This document shows, piece after piece, positions 31,191 through 40,434 of a stretch of 64,000 nucleotides of DNA (position 1 is its first letter; the number at the start of each line of letters is the position of its first letter). The stretch is from Nocardia sp. SYP-A9097 (lineage in GTDB: Bacteria > Actinomycetota > Actinomycetes > Mycobacteriales > Mycobacteriaceae). A program made the position numbers and the translations under genes. Location of the stretch: NCBI RefSeq assembly GCF_009649815.1, contig NZ_WJIC01000003.1, positions 124,001 through 188,000 of the forward strand, in the 5' to 3' direction. Below the pieces are notes generated by a model that was not told the origin of the DNA, ran no database searches, and saw only the letters and a program-made list of their open reading frames with translations.

Positions 31191-31220
31191 GAACAACGAC
31201 AAAGCCTTAGGAGGCACACC

Positions 31221-31913
31221 ATGGAACGCATGGAGAACTTTGACAACAGGGGCCGCGGGCCCTGGCGGCGACTGCGCGCAGAAGAGCAGCAAGGCCCCGA
31301 ACACCCGCGTGCACGGCGGGGTGGACCGCGCGGCGAGCACGGCCCGCACGCACATCGGCACGGTCACGGCCGTGGGTTCGGCCCGGACTTCGGTCCTGGC
31401 GGTTTCGGTCCCGGCGGTGGCCCGCACTTCGGTCGCGGTCGCGGTCGTGGTGGACGCGGTCGGCGCGGCGATGTCCGCGCGGCCATCCTGCTGCTGCTGC
31501 AGGAACGGCCCATGCACGGCTACGAGCTGATTCAGCAGATTCGCGAACGCAGCCAAGACGTTTGGCGTCCGAGTCCCGGCTCCATCTACCCCGCGCTCTC
31601 GCAGCTCGAGGATGAGGGCCTGGTCATTATCGAGAAGGTCGCCGGTCGCAAGACCGCCAAGCTCACCGAATCCGGTACCGCGTACCTGGAGGAGCATCGC
31701 GCCGACCTGGGCGATCCCTGGCAGGACGTCAAGGACGGCGTCGGCGATCAGGCACTCGATCTGCGAGGTCTGATCGGTCAGCTCATGGGTGCGGCCGCAC
31801 AGGTCGCCGCCGCCGGAACTCCGGAGCAGGCCGCCAAGGCCGCCGAGGTACTCACCGAGGCGCGCCGGTCGCTCTACCGGATCCTCGCCGAAGACGACAC
31901 ACCCGAAAAGTAG
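31221..31913 (+). CDS. PadR-family regulator with Gly/His/Arg-rich N-terminus
   Basis: 230 residues from ATG 31221, AGGAGG 6-11 nt upstream. Residues 1-82 are basic and rich in Gly, His and Arg (HAHRHGHGRGFG, GPGGFGPGGG), a flexible tail that could bind metal or nucleic acid. The PadR winged helix follows (DVRAAILLLLQERPMHGYELIQQI, SPGSIYPALSQLEDEGLV, about residues 84-150), with a helical C-terminal dimer domain. PadR proteins repress efflux or stress genes. The target here is probably its own promoter. Confidence 0.88.
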   Translation: MERMENFDNRGRGPWRRLRAEEQQGPEHPRARRGGPRGEHGPHAHRHGHGRGFGPDFGPGGFGPGGGPHFGRGRGRGGRGRRGDVRAAILLLLQERPMHGYELIQQIRERSQDVWRPSPGSIYPALSQLEDEGLVIIEKVAGRKTAKLTESGTAYLEEHRADLGDPWQDVKDGVGDQALDLRGLIGQLMGAAAQVAAAGTPEQAAKAAEVLTEARRSLYRILAEDDTPEK

Positions 31914-31973
31914 TGGGTGCGCAACACCGCAACTTGCTGGGCATTGTGAGTCCTCACAAGAGATTATTTCTCT

Positions 31974-33023
31974 ATGGGAATTCGGCGGAGCCGGTCACGA
32001 AAGACGCTGTGGCGCAGCGTCGTGCCGGTCGGGGTGTTGGTGCTCGGAGTCATAGCAGGGATGACCGCGATGCCGATCGAGACAGGGGTGGCCGCGGCTC
32101 AACCGGCCGGGCAACCGGTCGCGGGCACGATTATCTATCTACCGGCCGTGGTGCCGGTGGAATCCGGGCCGCCGCAGTCGGGTCCGCTCGCGGCGGCCAA
32201 CTATTTGAAACTGCATCCGAACGCCGCGCCCGAGGGCACGAACAATTTCGGCTGCAAACCGAGCGCTGCACATCCGCGCCCGGTGGTGCTGGCACATGGC
32301 ACAGATTCGTCGGCGTACTCCGACTTCTCGGTCATCGGCCCGCAACTCGTGCAGGCCGGGTTCTGTGTCTTCGCGTTGAATTACGGCGGTAAGCCCGGGG
32401 GCAAGAGCTACGGCACCGAGGATATCTGGGCCAGCTCGGCGCAGGTGGGCGGGTTCGTCGATCAGGTACTCGCCGCTACCGGGGCCGCCAAGGTGGATAT
32501 CGTCGGATTTTCCCAGGGCGCCAGCGTATCTCGCTTCTACATCAACAAGCTGGGTGGCGCGGCCAAGGTCGGCCAGTGGGTCGGCGTGGCCTCACCCAGC
32601 TACGGCGGTGTCATGTACGGCCTGGTGCCCGTCGCGGATCAGGTGCCCGCTCTATTCACAGTCGCCGAGCTCTTCAGCTCCGAGGCGGCGGTGCAGCAGG
32701 CGGCCGGATCGCCGTATATCACCGAGCTCAATGCCGGTGGTGACACCGTGCCGAGCGTGCGATACACCACTATCGGCAGTCGGGTGGATGAGATGATCCA
32801 GCCGTTCGAGAACATCGCGCTACATGGGTCCGAGGCGACGAATTTGGTGCTGCAGGACCTGTGCCCGGTGAACAAGACCGGACACTTCCACGAGGTCTAC
32901 GACCCATACGTGCAGCAGTTGGTGCGAAACACGCTCGATCCGGAGCATGCGGTGACACCTGCCTGTGTGGCGGTGCCGCTGGGTACCGGTATCAGTGAAG
33001 TGGTGCTCGCCGCGCATTCCTGA
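31974..33023 (+). CDS. Secreted lipase/esterase (class 2 lipase type)
   Basis: 349 residues. A basic N-terminus and hydrophobic segment (about 17-38) ending AAAQ indicate a Sec signal peptide. The mature alpha/beta-hydrolase has VVLAHGTDSSAY (oxyanion region), GFSQGAS with nucleophile Ser180, and a His in TGHFHEVYDP. Paired Cys suggest disulfides. This matches the family of secreted EstA/EstB-like lipases. The true substrate is unknown. It follows padR by 60 bp and could be its target, but the gap leaves that open. Confidence 0.88.
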   Translation: MGIRRSRSRKTLWRSVVPVGVLVLGVIAGMTAMPIETGVAAAQPAGQPVAGTIIYLPAVVPVESGPPQSGPLAAANYLKLHPNAAPEGTNNFGCKPSAAHPRPVVLAHGTDSSAYSDFSVIGPQLVQAGFCVFALNYGGKPGGKSYGTEDIWASSAQVGGFVDQVLAATGAAKVDIVGFSQGASVSRFYINKLGGAAKVGQWVGVASPSYGGVMYGLVPVADQVPALFTVAELFSSEAAVQQAAGSPYITELNAGGDTVPSVRYTTIGSRVDEMIQPFENIALHGSEATNLVLQDLCPVNKTGHFHEVYDPYVQQLVRNTLDPEHAVTPACVAVPLGTGISEVVLAAHS

Positions 33024-33099
33024 ACGAGTGCCCCGGCGTGGCGGTCCGGTCTTATCCGTAAAATGAGACGACCGTATTCGTATTCACCGGGAGTTGTCC

Positions 33100-33660
33100 G
33101 TGACCATCCAGCCTGTCCGCCTGTTCGGCGATCCGATCCTGCGCGCTCGCGCGGCGGAGGTCCAGACGTTCGACCTCCAGGTGCGCCAGCTGGTGACCGA
33201 CCTGATCGACACCATGTACGAGACCGGCGGGGTCGGTATGGCGGCCCCGCAGATCGGGGTCGGGCTGCGCGTCTTCGTCTATGACACCGGGGACGCGCAG
33301 GGGCATCTGATCAACCCGACCTTCGAGGTAGTGGGGGAGCAGACACAGACCGGGCCGGAAGGCTGTCTGTCGATTCCCGGTGTGCGCGAAGACGTTACGC
33401 GGCCGAACAAGGTGATCGCGCGCGGTGTCGATATGGATGGCGCGCCCGTGGAGTTCGAGGCCGAGGGGCTGCTGGCCCGCTGCGTACAGCATGAGACCGA
33501 TCATCTCGACGGTGTGCTGTTCCTGCAGCGGCTGGATCCCGCGGTGCGTAAGGAGGCGATGCGCACCCTGCGTGAATCGTCCTGGTTCACAAAGGGAATC
33601 ACGGTGCTGGCCGCCTCCGAGATCGGCGGCGGCCGTCGCACCCGGGAACGGAGTCGTTGA
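33100..33660 (+). CDS. def: Peptide deformylase
   Basis: 186 residues from GTG 33100, GGGAG 8-12 nt upstream. It removes the formyl group from nascent N-terminal fMet. The three motifs are GVGMAAPQ (44-51), EGCLS (87-91, metal ligand Cys89) and HETDH (131-135). The stop overlaps the fmt start (TGATG), so deformylase and formyltransferase are translated together. Met in motif 1 instead of Leu is seen in many actinobacteria. Confidence 0.96.
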   Translation: MTIQPVRLFGDPILRARAAEVQTFDLQVRQLVTDLIDTMYETGGVGMAAPQIGVGLRVFVYDTGDAQGHLINPTFEVVGEQTQTGPEGCLSIPGVREDVTRPNKVIARGVDMDGAPVEFEAEGLLARCVQHETDHLDGVLFLQRLDPAVRKEAMRTLRESSWFTKGITVLAASEIGGGRRTRERSR

Positions 33661-34583
33661 TGCGCTTGGTCTTTGCCGGTACACCCGAACCGGCGGTGCC
33701 GTCGCTGCGGCGGCTCATCGAATCGCAGCGGCACGAAGTGGTCGGGGTGGTGACCCGGCCGGATGCGGTGGCCGGGCGCGGGCGCAAGGTGACGCGTTCG
33801 CCCATCGGGCTGCTCGCGGACGAGTACGGGATTCCGGTGTTCACGCCGAAGCGCCCGTCCGAGCCCGAATTCATCGAGCAGTTGACCGAACTAGCGCCGG
33901 ATTGCTGTCCGGTGGTGGCGTACGGTGCGTTGCTGCCCGAGGCGGTGCTGGCGATTCCCGTGCACGGGTGGATCAATCTGCACTTCTCGCTGCTGCCCGC
34001 CTGGCGTGGCGCGGCTCCGGTGCAGGCGGCGATTCTCGCCGGTGACGAGATCACCGGCGCTTCGACGTTTCTCATCGAGAAGGGCCTCGATACCGGTCCG
34101 GTCTTCGGCATCATCACCGAGAAGGTCCGTGCCACCGATACTTCGGGCATTCTGCTCGATCGCCTCGCCGAAAGTGGCGCGCACCTTTTGGAATCCACCC
34201 TCGACGGGGTGGAATCCGGTGCGCTGCAAGCGGTTCCGCAATCCAACGATGGCGTCTCATACGCCTCGAAGGTGGAGGTCGAGGCGGGCCGGATCCGCTG
34301 GGACGAGCCCGCGCTGGCCATCAATCGCCGCATTCGCGCGGTGACCCCCAACCCGGGAGCCTGGACGGAGGTCGACGGTAAACGCATCAAGCTCGGCCCC
34401 GTCGAAATGGTGGAGGAGACCCTCCCCGAACGCGAGATCGAGGTCCGCAAGTCGGGCGTTTTCATCGGCACCGCCACCACAGCCATCCGCCTCACCGAGG
34501 TCCAACCCCAAGGAAAGCGCATGATGCCTGCCCTCGACTGGGCGCGCGGCGCCCGCCTCCAGCCCGGCACGGTCACCGAATGA
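33660..34583 (+). CDS. fmt: Methionyl-tRNA formyltransferase
   Basis: 307 residues from ATG 33660. It formylates initiator Met-tRNA with 10-formyl-THF. The catalytic Asn106, His108 and Ser110 lie in [17 protein letters not shown], with Asp in KGLDTGPV further on. A C-terminal OB-like domain starts near residue 205. It overlaps def by 1 nt and rsmB by 4 nt (ATGA). Confidence 0.97.
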   Translation: MRLVFAGTPEPAVPSLRRLIESQRHEVVGVVTRPDAVAGRGRKVTRSPIGLLADEYGIPVFTPKRPSEPEFIEQLTELAPDCCPVVAYGALLPEAVLAIPVHGWINLHFSLLPAWRGAAPVQAAILAGDEITGASTFLIEKGLDTGPVFGIITEKVRATDTSGILLDRLAESGAHLLESTLDGVESGALQAVPQSNDGVSYASKVEVEAGRIRWDEPALAINRRIRAVTPNPGAWTEVDGKRIKLGPVEMVEETLPEREIEVRKSGVFIGTATTAIRLTEVQPQGKRMMPALDWARGARLQPGTVTE

Positions 34584-36754
34584 CCCGCCCCGAGCGGGGA
34601 GATTCCACCGGCGACGACCGCCGCGCGGCCAAACCACCCAAACGCGACTGGCGCCCCCGCGCGGCCAATGCGCCATACCGCAAGCCGGCCGCCTCCGGCG
34701 AAACCCACGACGACGCGGCCGGCACCGCCCGCCCCCGCAAGTCCGCGGAGGCTCGCCCCAACGGTGACGCCAAACGCACCTACGGCGCGAACAGCACGGA
34801 CTCCCGTGGCTCCCGCCCCGGCGGTGATGCCAAGCGCACACAGCGCGGTAAGACCGCCGACACCCGAGGCTCGCGCCCCGCTGGTGATGCCAAGCGTTCC
34901 TTCGGCGAGGGCAAGGCCGACGCGAAGCGCGGCGGCCCGCGATCATCCGGTGGCGCAGCCGCGCGCGACCGCGGCGAAGGAGTGAGTCGCTCCCCGCAGG
35001 GCACTCAGCGCGGTGCGTCCGGGCCCGAGCGCTCCGGCTATAGCCAGCGCGGGGCAGACTCGTCCGGCGCCCAGCGCGGATCGGATCGGCCTGCGCGCGG
35101 TCCGAGGTCCGAGGACAGCGGCCGTCCGCGCGGTGAGCGGGAATCGGGTGCGGCGCAGGACGATCGGCGTCGGACCGTTGGCGCGGCGGGCCGCGACTCG
35201 GGTGTCGCCGGGGGGAATCCCGGTGCGGCGGAGGGTAAGTCGCGTGCTCCGGGTGGCAAGTCCGGCGGTGCGGGCGGTAAGTCCGGTCCGGCCGGTGCGA
35301 AGTCCGGTGGTGTGGGACGTAATTCGGGTGCTGCCGGCGGTAAGGCCGGTGGGGCCGGCCGGGGTGGAGACTCGCGCAAGACTGATGTGACGGCGGCTTA
35401 TAACGCGGCGCATGGGCTGGATCCGGTGCGTGTTGTGGCTCGGGATGTGTTGCGGGCGGTGCGGGAGCGGGATGCTTACGCCAATCTGGTGCTGCCGGGG
35501 TTGTTGCGGGAGCGGAAGATCAGTGGCCGCGATGCCGCGCTGGCTACCGAGTTGACGTATGGGGCGGCTCGGTCGCTCGGGTTGTTGGATGCGGTTATCG
35601 AGGCGGGGGCGGGCCGGTCTGTCGCGGAGATCGACGGGCCGCTGTTGGATGCTTTGCGGTTGGGGACCTACCAGTTGTTGCGGACCAGGATTGGTGCGCA
35701 TGCCGCGGTGGATACCTCGGTGGCGATGGCTCGCGCCGAATATGGCGTCGGGCGTGCGGGTTTCGTGAATGCGGTGCTGCGTCGTGTCGCGGAGAAATCC
35801 GCCGAGGAGTGGGTTGAGGCGCTGGCGCCGCAGGATCCGCTGGGGCATATGGCGTTCGAGCACGCACATCCCGTGTGGATCGCGCAGGCGTTCGCGGATG
35901 CGCTGGGCGCGGATGCCGGGGAGTTGGAAGCCGTGCTGGCGGCCGATGATGCTCGGCCCGCCGTGCACCTGGTGGCTCGACCGGGTGAGATCAGCGCTGA
36001 GGAACTGGCGCTGATCACCGGTGGTGAAGAGGGCAAATGGTCGCCGTACGCCGTGTATATGGACGGTGGCGATCCGGGCAAGCTGGAACCCGTGCGCGAC
36101 GGTTTGGCCGCCGTGCAGGACGAGGGCAGTCAGCTTGTGGCGCTTGCGGTTACGCGTGCCCCGCTGCAGGGTGAGGACGGCGGTCGCTGGCTGGATCTGT
36201 GTGCGGGTCCGGGCGGTAAGACCGCGCTGTTGGGTGCGATCGCCGATATCGACGGCTTCCATATCGACGCAGTCGAGCCCGCCGAGCATCGAGCCGATCT
36301 GGTCCGGCAGGCGACTCGCGGCCTGCCCGTCGACATTCATGTCGCCGACGGCCGCGAGAGCGGGCTGACCCCGGGCTACGACCGGATTCTGGTCGACGCC
36401 CCCTGCACCGGACTGGGCGCGCTGCGCCGCCGTCCGGAGGCGCGGTGGCGGCGACAGCCCTCGGACGTCAAGGACCTGGTCAAGCTGCAGCGCGAATTGC
36501 TCAGCGCCGCATGGGATCTGGTGCGACCGGGCGGTGTAGTTGTGTACTCCACCTGCTCACCGCATCTGTCCGAGACAGTGTCCGTGGTAGCCGATATGGT
36601 GCGCCGCACCGGCGCGGAACAGCTCGACTCCCGCGAACTGCTGGCCGGCGTCCCGGACCTCGGCGACGGTCCGGGCGCACAGCTGTGGCCGCACCGGCAC
36701 GGCACCGACGCCATGTTCCTTGCCGCACTGCGTAAACCGCTCGAATCGAAGTAA
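34580..36754 (+). CDS. rsmB: 16S rRNA m5C967 methyltransferase RsmB with long repetitive N-terminus
   Basis: 724 residues from ATG 34580, against about 430-460 for usual RsmB/Fmu. The NusB-like domain (about 275-415) and the SAM-dependent methyltransferase are normal: CAGPGGKT (541-548), DAPC (606-609) and catalytic Cys659 in YSTCSPH. Residues 1-265 are extra, highly basic and low complexity. They contain three 20-residue repeats (61-120) and a run of 7-residue GKSGGAG-like repeats (219-260). The tail could bind rRNA or ribosomal RNA precursors, but that is inference. Last gene of def-fmt-rsmB. Confidence 0.92.
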   Translation: MTRPERGDSTGDDRRAAKPPKRDWRPRAANAPYRKPAASGETHDDAAGTARPRKSAEARPNGDAKRTYGANSTDSRGSRPGGDAKRTQRGKTADTRGSRPAGDAKRSFGEGKADAKRGGPRSSGGAAARDRGEGVSRSPQGTQRGASGPERSGYSQRGADSSGAQRGSDRPARGPRSEDSGRPRGERESGAAQDDRRRTVGAAGRDSGVAGGNPGAAEGKSRAPGGKSGGAGGKSGPAGAKSGGVGRNSGAAGGKAGGAGRGGDSRKTDVTAAYNAAHGLDPVRVVARDVLRAVRERDAYANLVLPGLLRERKISGRDAALATELTYGAARSLGLLDAVIEAGAGRSVAEIDGPLLDALRLGTYQLLRTRIGAHAAVDTSVAMARAEYGVGRAGFVNAVLRRVAEKSAEEWVEALAPQDPLGHMAFEHAHPVWIAQAFADALGADAGELEAVLAADDARPAVHLVARPGEISAEELALITGGEEGKWSPYAVYMDGGDPGKLEPVRDGLAAVQDEGSQLVALAVTRAPLQGEDGGRWLDLCAGPGGKTALLGAIADIDGFHIDAVEPAEHRADLVRQATRGLPVDIHVADGRESGLTPGYDRILVDAPCTGLGALRRRPEARWRRQPSDVKDLVKLQRELLSAAWDLVRPGGVVVYSTCSPHLSETVSVVADMVRRTGAEQLDSRELLAGVPDLGDGPGAQLWPHRHGTDAMFLAALRKPLESK
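34760..34939 (+). repeat. Three 60-bp tandem repeats in rsmB
   Basis: Three adjacent 60-bp units encode 20-residue repeats with the shared pattern xGDAKR...TRGSRP. The third unit has diverged at its end. In-frame, so length variation among strains would keep the gene open. Confidence 0.75.
35234..35359 (+). repeat. Six 21-bp tandem repeats in rsmB
   Basis: Six 21-bp units encode heptads of the form GKSGGAG ([42 protein letters not shown]). The units drift but keep a lysine or arginine near the start and Gly at the seventh position. Confidence 0.75.
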
Positions 36755-36769
36755 CCCCACAGGGTGGGG
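36755..36769. terminator. Small hairpin between convergent rsmB and hypothetical gene
   Basis: CCCCAC-AGG-GTGGGG, a perfect 6-bp stem directly after the rsmB stop. A possible bidirectional terminator. Confidence 0.4.
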
Positions 36770-36803
36770 CGCGCGCATCGCGGGCCTCACCCTGGTCGGT
36801 ATC

Positions 36804-37427
36804 TCATTGTCGCGCAGGCGGATTCGGCCGCCACGATACCCAGACCCCGGCGCGTGGCACTCGCTGGCAGCGGATTGCCATCCATTGCGGGCGCGCGGTG
36901 CTGTCGGGTCCGCGATCGGTGCGCCCGAGCATGCAGCTGCCGTCGGAATCCGGTACCAGTTCGATGGTTTCGCCATTCACCTCGATGAACCGCTGTGGCC
37001 GCCCATTGCTGTACCGCACCACCGTATTGATGGTCAGATCGGCGACGTGGAAGCAGCACCACCACTGTGGCTGGGCTCGGCTGCGGCGTGTGGTGCGTGC
37101 CGCCGAGACCGCGTGTCGTAGCTCGGCCAGGGCGCGGAACCGGTCGGCGGGTGTGAAATCGCCCGGATCGTCCGAGCCTGGGCACAGTACCGGTGATTCG
37201 TCGTCGGGGTATCGGTATCCGGGATCGACCTCACCGCGCCAACGCATTTCGGCCATGCGTGTGGTGATCGGCAGCCCATGCCATTCCTCATCGCACCAGG
37301 GGTGTGGGCAGCGGGGGAAGTCGGGATCGCCGTAGTCGTAGCCGGTGCGTGGTTCGCCGTCGGCCAGCTGATCGTTCACGAGCTGGTCGATCTGGTTCAC
37401 GATTTGTCGATCTCGGTGCTGGGTCAT
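36804..37427 (-). CDS. Uncharacterised protein with CPHPWCDEEWHG motif
   Basis: 207 residues from ATG 37427; ATG 37493 would add 22. No known function recognised. Near the N-terminus is a Cys/His cluster (Cys40, His42, Cys45, His50) ending in WHGLPIT, a candidate metal site. The middle is charged, and later parts (WWCCFHVADLTINTVVRYSNG) look like a beta-rich domain. Similar Cys-x4-Cys-x4-HGL motifs occur, as I recall, in small actinophage and actinobacterial proteins, so a phage link is possible but unverified. It lies 90 bp downstream of sigF on the same strand. Confidence 0.7.
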   Translation of the reverse strand: MTQHRDRQIVNQIDQLVNDQLADGEPRTGYDYGDPDFPRCPHPWCDEEWHGLPITTRMAEMRWRGEVDPGYRYPDDESPVLCPGSDDPGDFTPADRFRALAELRHAVSAARTTRRSRAQPQWWCCFHVADLTINTVVRYSNGRPQRFIEVNGETIELVPDSDGSCMLGRTDRGPDSTARPQWMAIRCQRVPRAGVWVSWRPNPPARQ

Positions 37428-37517
37428 GATGCCGCCCGATTGCGGTGCGTGCCGGGTGGCATCGATCGTCGCACCGGTGTGCGGTGCTGGCAAGCCTATT
37501 GAATCCGGGCGGGCGTG

Positions 37518-38687
37518 TCACTCGCGGGCGGACTGCTCCCGCAGGCGCGCAAGGGTTTTCGCCAGGATCCGGGAGACGTGCATTTGCGAGATCCCCATCT
37601 GCTGGGCGATCTGGGTCTGCGTCATGGATTCGAAGAACCGCATGGTGAGTATGCGCCGTTCGCGTTCGGGCAGGCCCGCGAGCAGTGGCCGGATGGCCAC
37701 GTACTCCTCGACCCGATCGAATTGCGATTCCTCCTCGCCGAGGGTATCCAGCAGCGACGCCTCGGTATCGCGGCCGACGGAGACCGCGTCGATGGAGCTG
37801 GGCTGGTAGGCGTTTCCGGCAATGACCGCCTGGGTGACCTCATCGGGGTCGATGCCGAGTTGGGCGGCGATCTCCTTGGCGGTGGGGGAGCGCCCGAGCT
37901 GCTGCGAGAGCGCGTCGATGGCCGCGCCGATGCGCAGATGAGTCTCCTTGACCCGCCGGGGAACTCGCATGGCCCAGGTGTTGTCGCGGAAGTACCGGCG
38001 GACCTCGCCCATAATGGTCGGCACCGCGAAGGACAGGAAGTTGGAGCCGCGACTGACATCGAAGCGGTCCACCGCGTGGACGAGGCCGACCCGCGCCACC
38101 TGGGTGAGATCATCGAAAGGTTCACCACGCCCGCTGAATTTGCGGGCAATGTGATCGGCCAGCGGAATGCAGCGGCGGATCAGTTCCGAGCGCAGTGCGA
38201 CGCGGCGCGCGGATTGCGGGTCGGTGGCGGCCAATTGCTCGAACAGCACTGCCACATCGTCATATCCGGAGACGCTGCGCGCGACCTCCTCCGCCTCTTC
38301 GGCGTCGACGACCTCTTCGCTCTCGGCGGTTTCGTCACCTTCGGTCGCGGCGTTGGGTTCGGCATTCTCGGCTACGGCGTCTTGCCCAGGCGACATGGTC
38401 CTGTCGACCGCGTCGTGCCCGGTCGCCCCGCCACTTGTGGACCCGTCATGCCCAGTCGCCTCGCCACTTTCGCTGATCGGACCGGACACGGCAGCACCGC
38501 TACCGTGCGTCACGTTGCCTCTACCGCCGGAGCCTCCGCTCGCGCCCGCAGTGTTGCTCTCGTCGCTCGTGCCGTTCTCCGGCGCACCGGTTGCCGGGCT
38601 GTCGGCAGCGCTGCCTCCTGCATCGGATTCGGGCGAATCGGGCTGTGACGCTTCGGGGGAGGCGAACACCATGTCCTCGTCGGTCAC
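37518..38687 (-). CDS. sigF: SigF/SigB-family alternative sigma factor with long acidic N-terminus
   Basis: 389 residues from GTG 38687. Region 2 (about 165-235, PFDDLTQVARVGLVHAVDRFD and AVPTIMGEVRRYFRDNTW), region 3 (about 247-320) and region 4 (about 335-385, ESMTQTQIAQQMGISQMHVSRIL) are complete and of the SigF/B type. Residues 1-135 are an extra, Ser/Gly/Glu/Asp-rich segment not found in the usual 250-270-residue proteins. The start overlaps the stop of the anti-sigma gene by one base, so the pair is co-translated. It likely directs stress or stationary-phase genes. Confidence 0.93.
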   Translation of the reverse strand: MTDEDMVFASPEASQPDSPESDAGGSAADSPATGAPENGTSDESNTAGASGGSGGRGNVTHGSGAAVSGPISESGEATGHDGSTSGGATGHDAVDRTMSPGQDAVAENAEPNAATEGDETAESEEVVDAEEAEEVARSVSGYDDVAVLFEQLAATDPQSARRVALRSELIRRCIPLADHIARKFSGRGEPFDDLTQVARVGLVHAVDRFDVSRGSNFLSFAVPTIMGEVRRYFRDNTWAMRVPRRVKETHLRIGAAIDALSQQLGRSPTAKEIAAQLGIDPDEVTQAVIAGNAYQPSSIDAVSVGRDTEASLLDTLGEEESQFDRVEEYVAIRPLLAGLPERERRILTMRFFESMTQTQIAQQMGISQMHVSRILAKTLARLREQSARE

Positions 38688-39127
38688 TACGCCTTCCCCC
38701 GGACCCGCCGGAACTCCACCGTCGTCGGGTATCCGGAGATTGCCGGGTCGTATTCGCCCTGGCTCGCGGTGACCTCATCGGAGAGGGTGCGTAGCACATG
38801 CCAGCCGAAGCTGCGCTGATCGGGTAGGCCCTCGGAGCCGGCGACACCACTGACCCGAATCACCAAATCGCTGTCACCCACGGTGAACACGCACTGCAGC
38901 GTGGAGCCGGGTACCGCGAGCGCGATGACGGTGGAGGCGGCCTCGTCCACCGCGAGCCGGATATCGGCGACCTCGTCCAGAGTGAAATCGCTGAGTAGCA
39001 CCAGTGTTTCGGCGAGTCCGCGCACGATAGGCAACTGGGAGACGGACGCGGCAACGCCGATCTCGACCGGTGTGGCCCGGACTCCTTGTTCCGCCGAAAT
39101 GTTGATCACCTGCACTAGGCTACCCAT
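38687..39127 (-). CDS. rsbW: RsbW-type anti-sigma factor
   Basis: 146 residues from ATG 39127; a TTG at 39142 and a GTG at 39115 are alternatives. It is a small GHKL (HATPase_c) protein. The N-box region is LDEVADIRLAVDEAAST (about 64-80), with Ser where many family members have Asn. The ATP-lid region is weakly conserved. It is immediately upstream of sigF and presumably binds and holds it. No anti-anti-sigma gene is adjacent, so the partner switch must be completed elsewhere. Confidence 0.85.
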   Translation of the reverse strand: MGSLVQVINISAEQGVRATPVEIGVAASVSQLPIVRGLAETLVLLSDFTLDEVADIRLAVDEAASTVIALAVPGSTLQCVFTVGDSDLVIRVSGVAGSEGLPDQRSFGWHVLRTLSDEVTASQGEYDPAISGYPTTVEFRRVRGKA

Positions 39128-39284
39128 TCCACCGCGCCGCAATCAGCGCAATGGCCGCGAAGCGCCACTCCGGCCACTGATTCGATCGGCTTCGCGAATT
39201 TCGCGCCACCGACCTTCGGCCGCGGATGCGATGCCGCCCGAGCCGGCAAGCGCGGTGTCATGGTTTCGCCTACGCGCCGGCCGT

Positions 39285-39298
39285 TAGACTGCCGCGTG
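39285..39298 (+). promoter_or_regulatory. -10 element of rpe, possibly leaderless
   Basis: TAGACT (39285-39290) lies 7 nt before an in-frame GTG at 39298. If used, Rpe would gain 13 N-terminal residues and the mRNA would lack a leader. Confidence 0.4.
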
Positions 39299-39336
39299 TG
39301 TGTACCCCTTCCTCTCCCTTCCGGCGGCCCGCGCCC

Positions 39337-40002
39337 ATGATCGCGCCGTCCATTCTGTCCGCCGATTTCGCCCGCCTCGGTGAAGAGATGAAGGCCATCG
39401 GAGGAGCCGATTGGGTGCACGTGGATGTCATGGACAATCACTTCGTACCGAACCTGACCCTGGGCCTGCCGGTGGTGCAGAGTCTGTTGAAGGCCACCGA
39501 CATTCCGCTGGATTGCCATCTGATGATCTCCAACCCGGAGCGCTGGGCGCCGGGCTATGCGGAGGCCGGCGCGTACAACGTCACCTTCCACGCCGAGGCG
39601 ACCGACAATCCGATCGCGGTGGCCCGCGATATCCGCGCGGCGGGTGCGAAGGCAGGGCTCTCGGTCAAGCCCGGCACCCCGATCGAGCCATATCTGGAGA
39701 TCCTGCGCGACTTCGACACCCTGCTGGTGATGAGTGTCGAACCCGGCTTCGGCGGCCAGTCGTTCATCGCGGATGTGCTCGAAAAGGCCCGCATTGTGCG
39801 CAATCTCGTCGATGCCGGTGAGCTGCGCCTGGTGGTGGAGATCGACGGCGGCATCAATATGGACACCATCGAACAGGCCGCCGAGGCCGGAATCGACTGC
39901 TTCGTAGCGGGTTCCGCCGTCTACGGCACCGCCGATCCGGCCGCGACCGTGGAGGCCTTGCGGCAGAAGGTGATCGCGGTGGAGGCGTCAGCGGCCCAGT
40001 AG
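39337..40002 (+). CDS. rpe: Ribulose-phosphate 3-epimerase
   Basis: 221 residues from ATG 39337. It interconverts ribulose 5-phosphate and xylulose 5-phosphate. The TIM-barrel motifs are [22 protein letters not shown] (metal/acid-base Asp), [20 protein letters not shown] and EIDGGIN with the phosphate loop VAGSAVYG. No Shine-Dalgarno precedes ATG 39337, and a GTG at 39298 behind a -10 box is an alternative start. Its 3' end overlaps the convergent hypothetical gene by 15 bp. Confidence 0.96.
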   Translation: MIAPSILSADFARLGEEMKAIGGADWVHVDVMDNHFVPNLTLGLPVVQSLLKATDIPLDCHLMISNPERWAPGYAEAGAYNVTFHAEATDNPIAVARDIRAAGAKAGLSVKPGTPIEPYLEILRDFDTLLVMSVEPGFGGQSFIADVLEKARIVRNLVDAGELRLVVEIDGGINMDTIEQAAEAGIDCFVAGSAVYGTADPAATVEALRQKVIAVEASAAQ

Positions 40003-40434
40003 GGCCTCGACCACCGATTCCAGTGGCGGCACCGAGCGGACCGTCTCCGGCGGCTGAATCCAGGTGCGGTAGCCCGTCCGCTCGTCATCGGCGGACGGCA
40101 GCACCACCTGGGCGCCCGCGCACGCGACCGTCGCGTACAGCCGGAACAGTGCCGCGCCGACGGGTGTGCTGAGGGTTTCGGGCCGGGCGGGACCGGTGAT
40201 GAAGGTCCACCGCCGCGCACGCGGATGGTGTACGACCGGCCCGGCGAGATCGGCCTGGGAGAGGCGCTGCTGCACCCGTTCGCCTAGTTCGGCGGGCATG
40301 GTGATCGCGCCGTAGCAGCTGCCTATCTCCAAGAGGATGTGTCGTGACGCCGGGTCTATCGATGCCGGGAGATGAAATTCGCGTCGGTACTGCACGCATC
40401 GAACTTCGAGGGTGGTATCGAGAAGCGTGGTCAC
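39988..40434 (-). CDS. Uncharacterised soluble protein
   Basis: 148 residues from GTG 40434; the frame extends 5' to 40584. I do not recognise a family with certainty. It contains [20 protein letters not shown], then [19 protein letters not shown], and ends [14 protein letters not shown] ([13 protein letters not shown]). No signal peptide or membrane segment. It replaces ribG, P55 and lprG, which lie between rpe and ribE in M. tuberculosis. It is convergent with rpe and divergent from ribE. Confidence 0.65.
   Translation of the reverse strand: MTTLLDTTLEVRCVQYRREFHLPASIDPASRHILLEIGSCYGAITMPAELGERVQQRLSQADLAGPVVHHPRARRWTFITGPARPETLSTPVGAALFRLYATVACAGAQVVLPSADDERTGYRTWIQPPETVRSVPPLESVVEALLGR

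Noticed and set aside
35234..35359. 21-bp repeats as a CRISPR array
   Set aside because: The units are contiguous, have no spacers and are in frame within rsmB.
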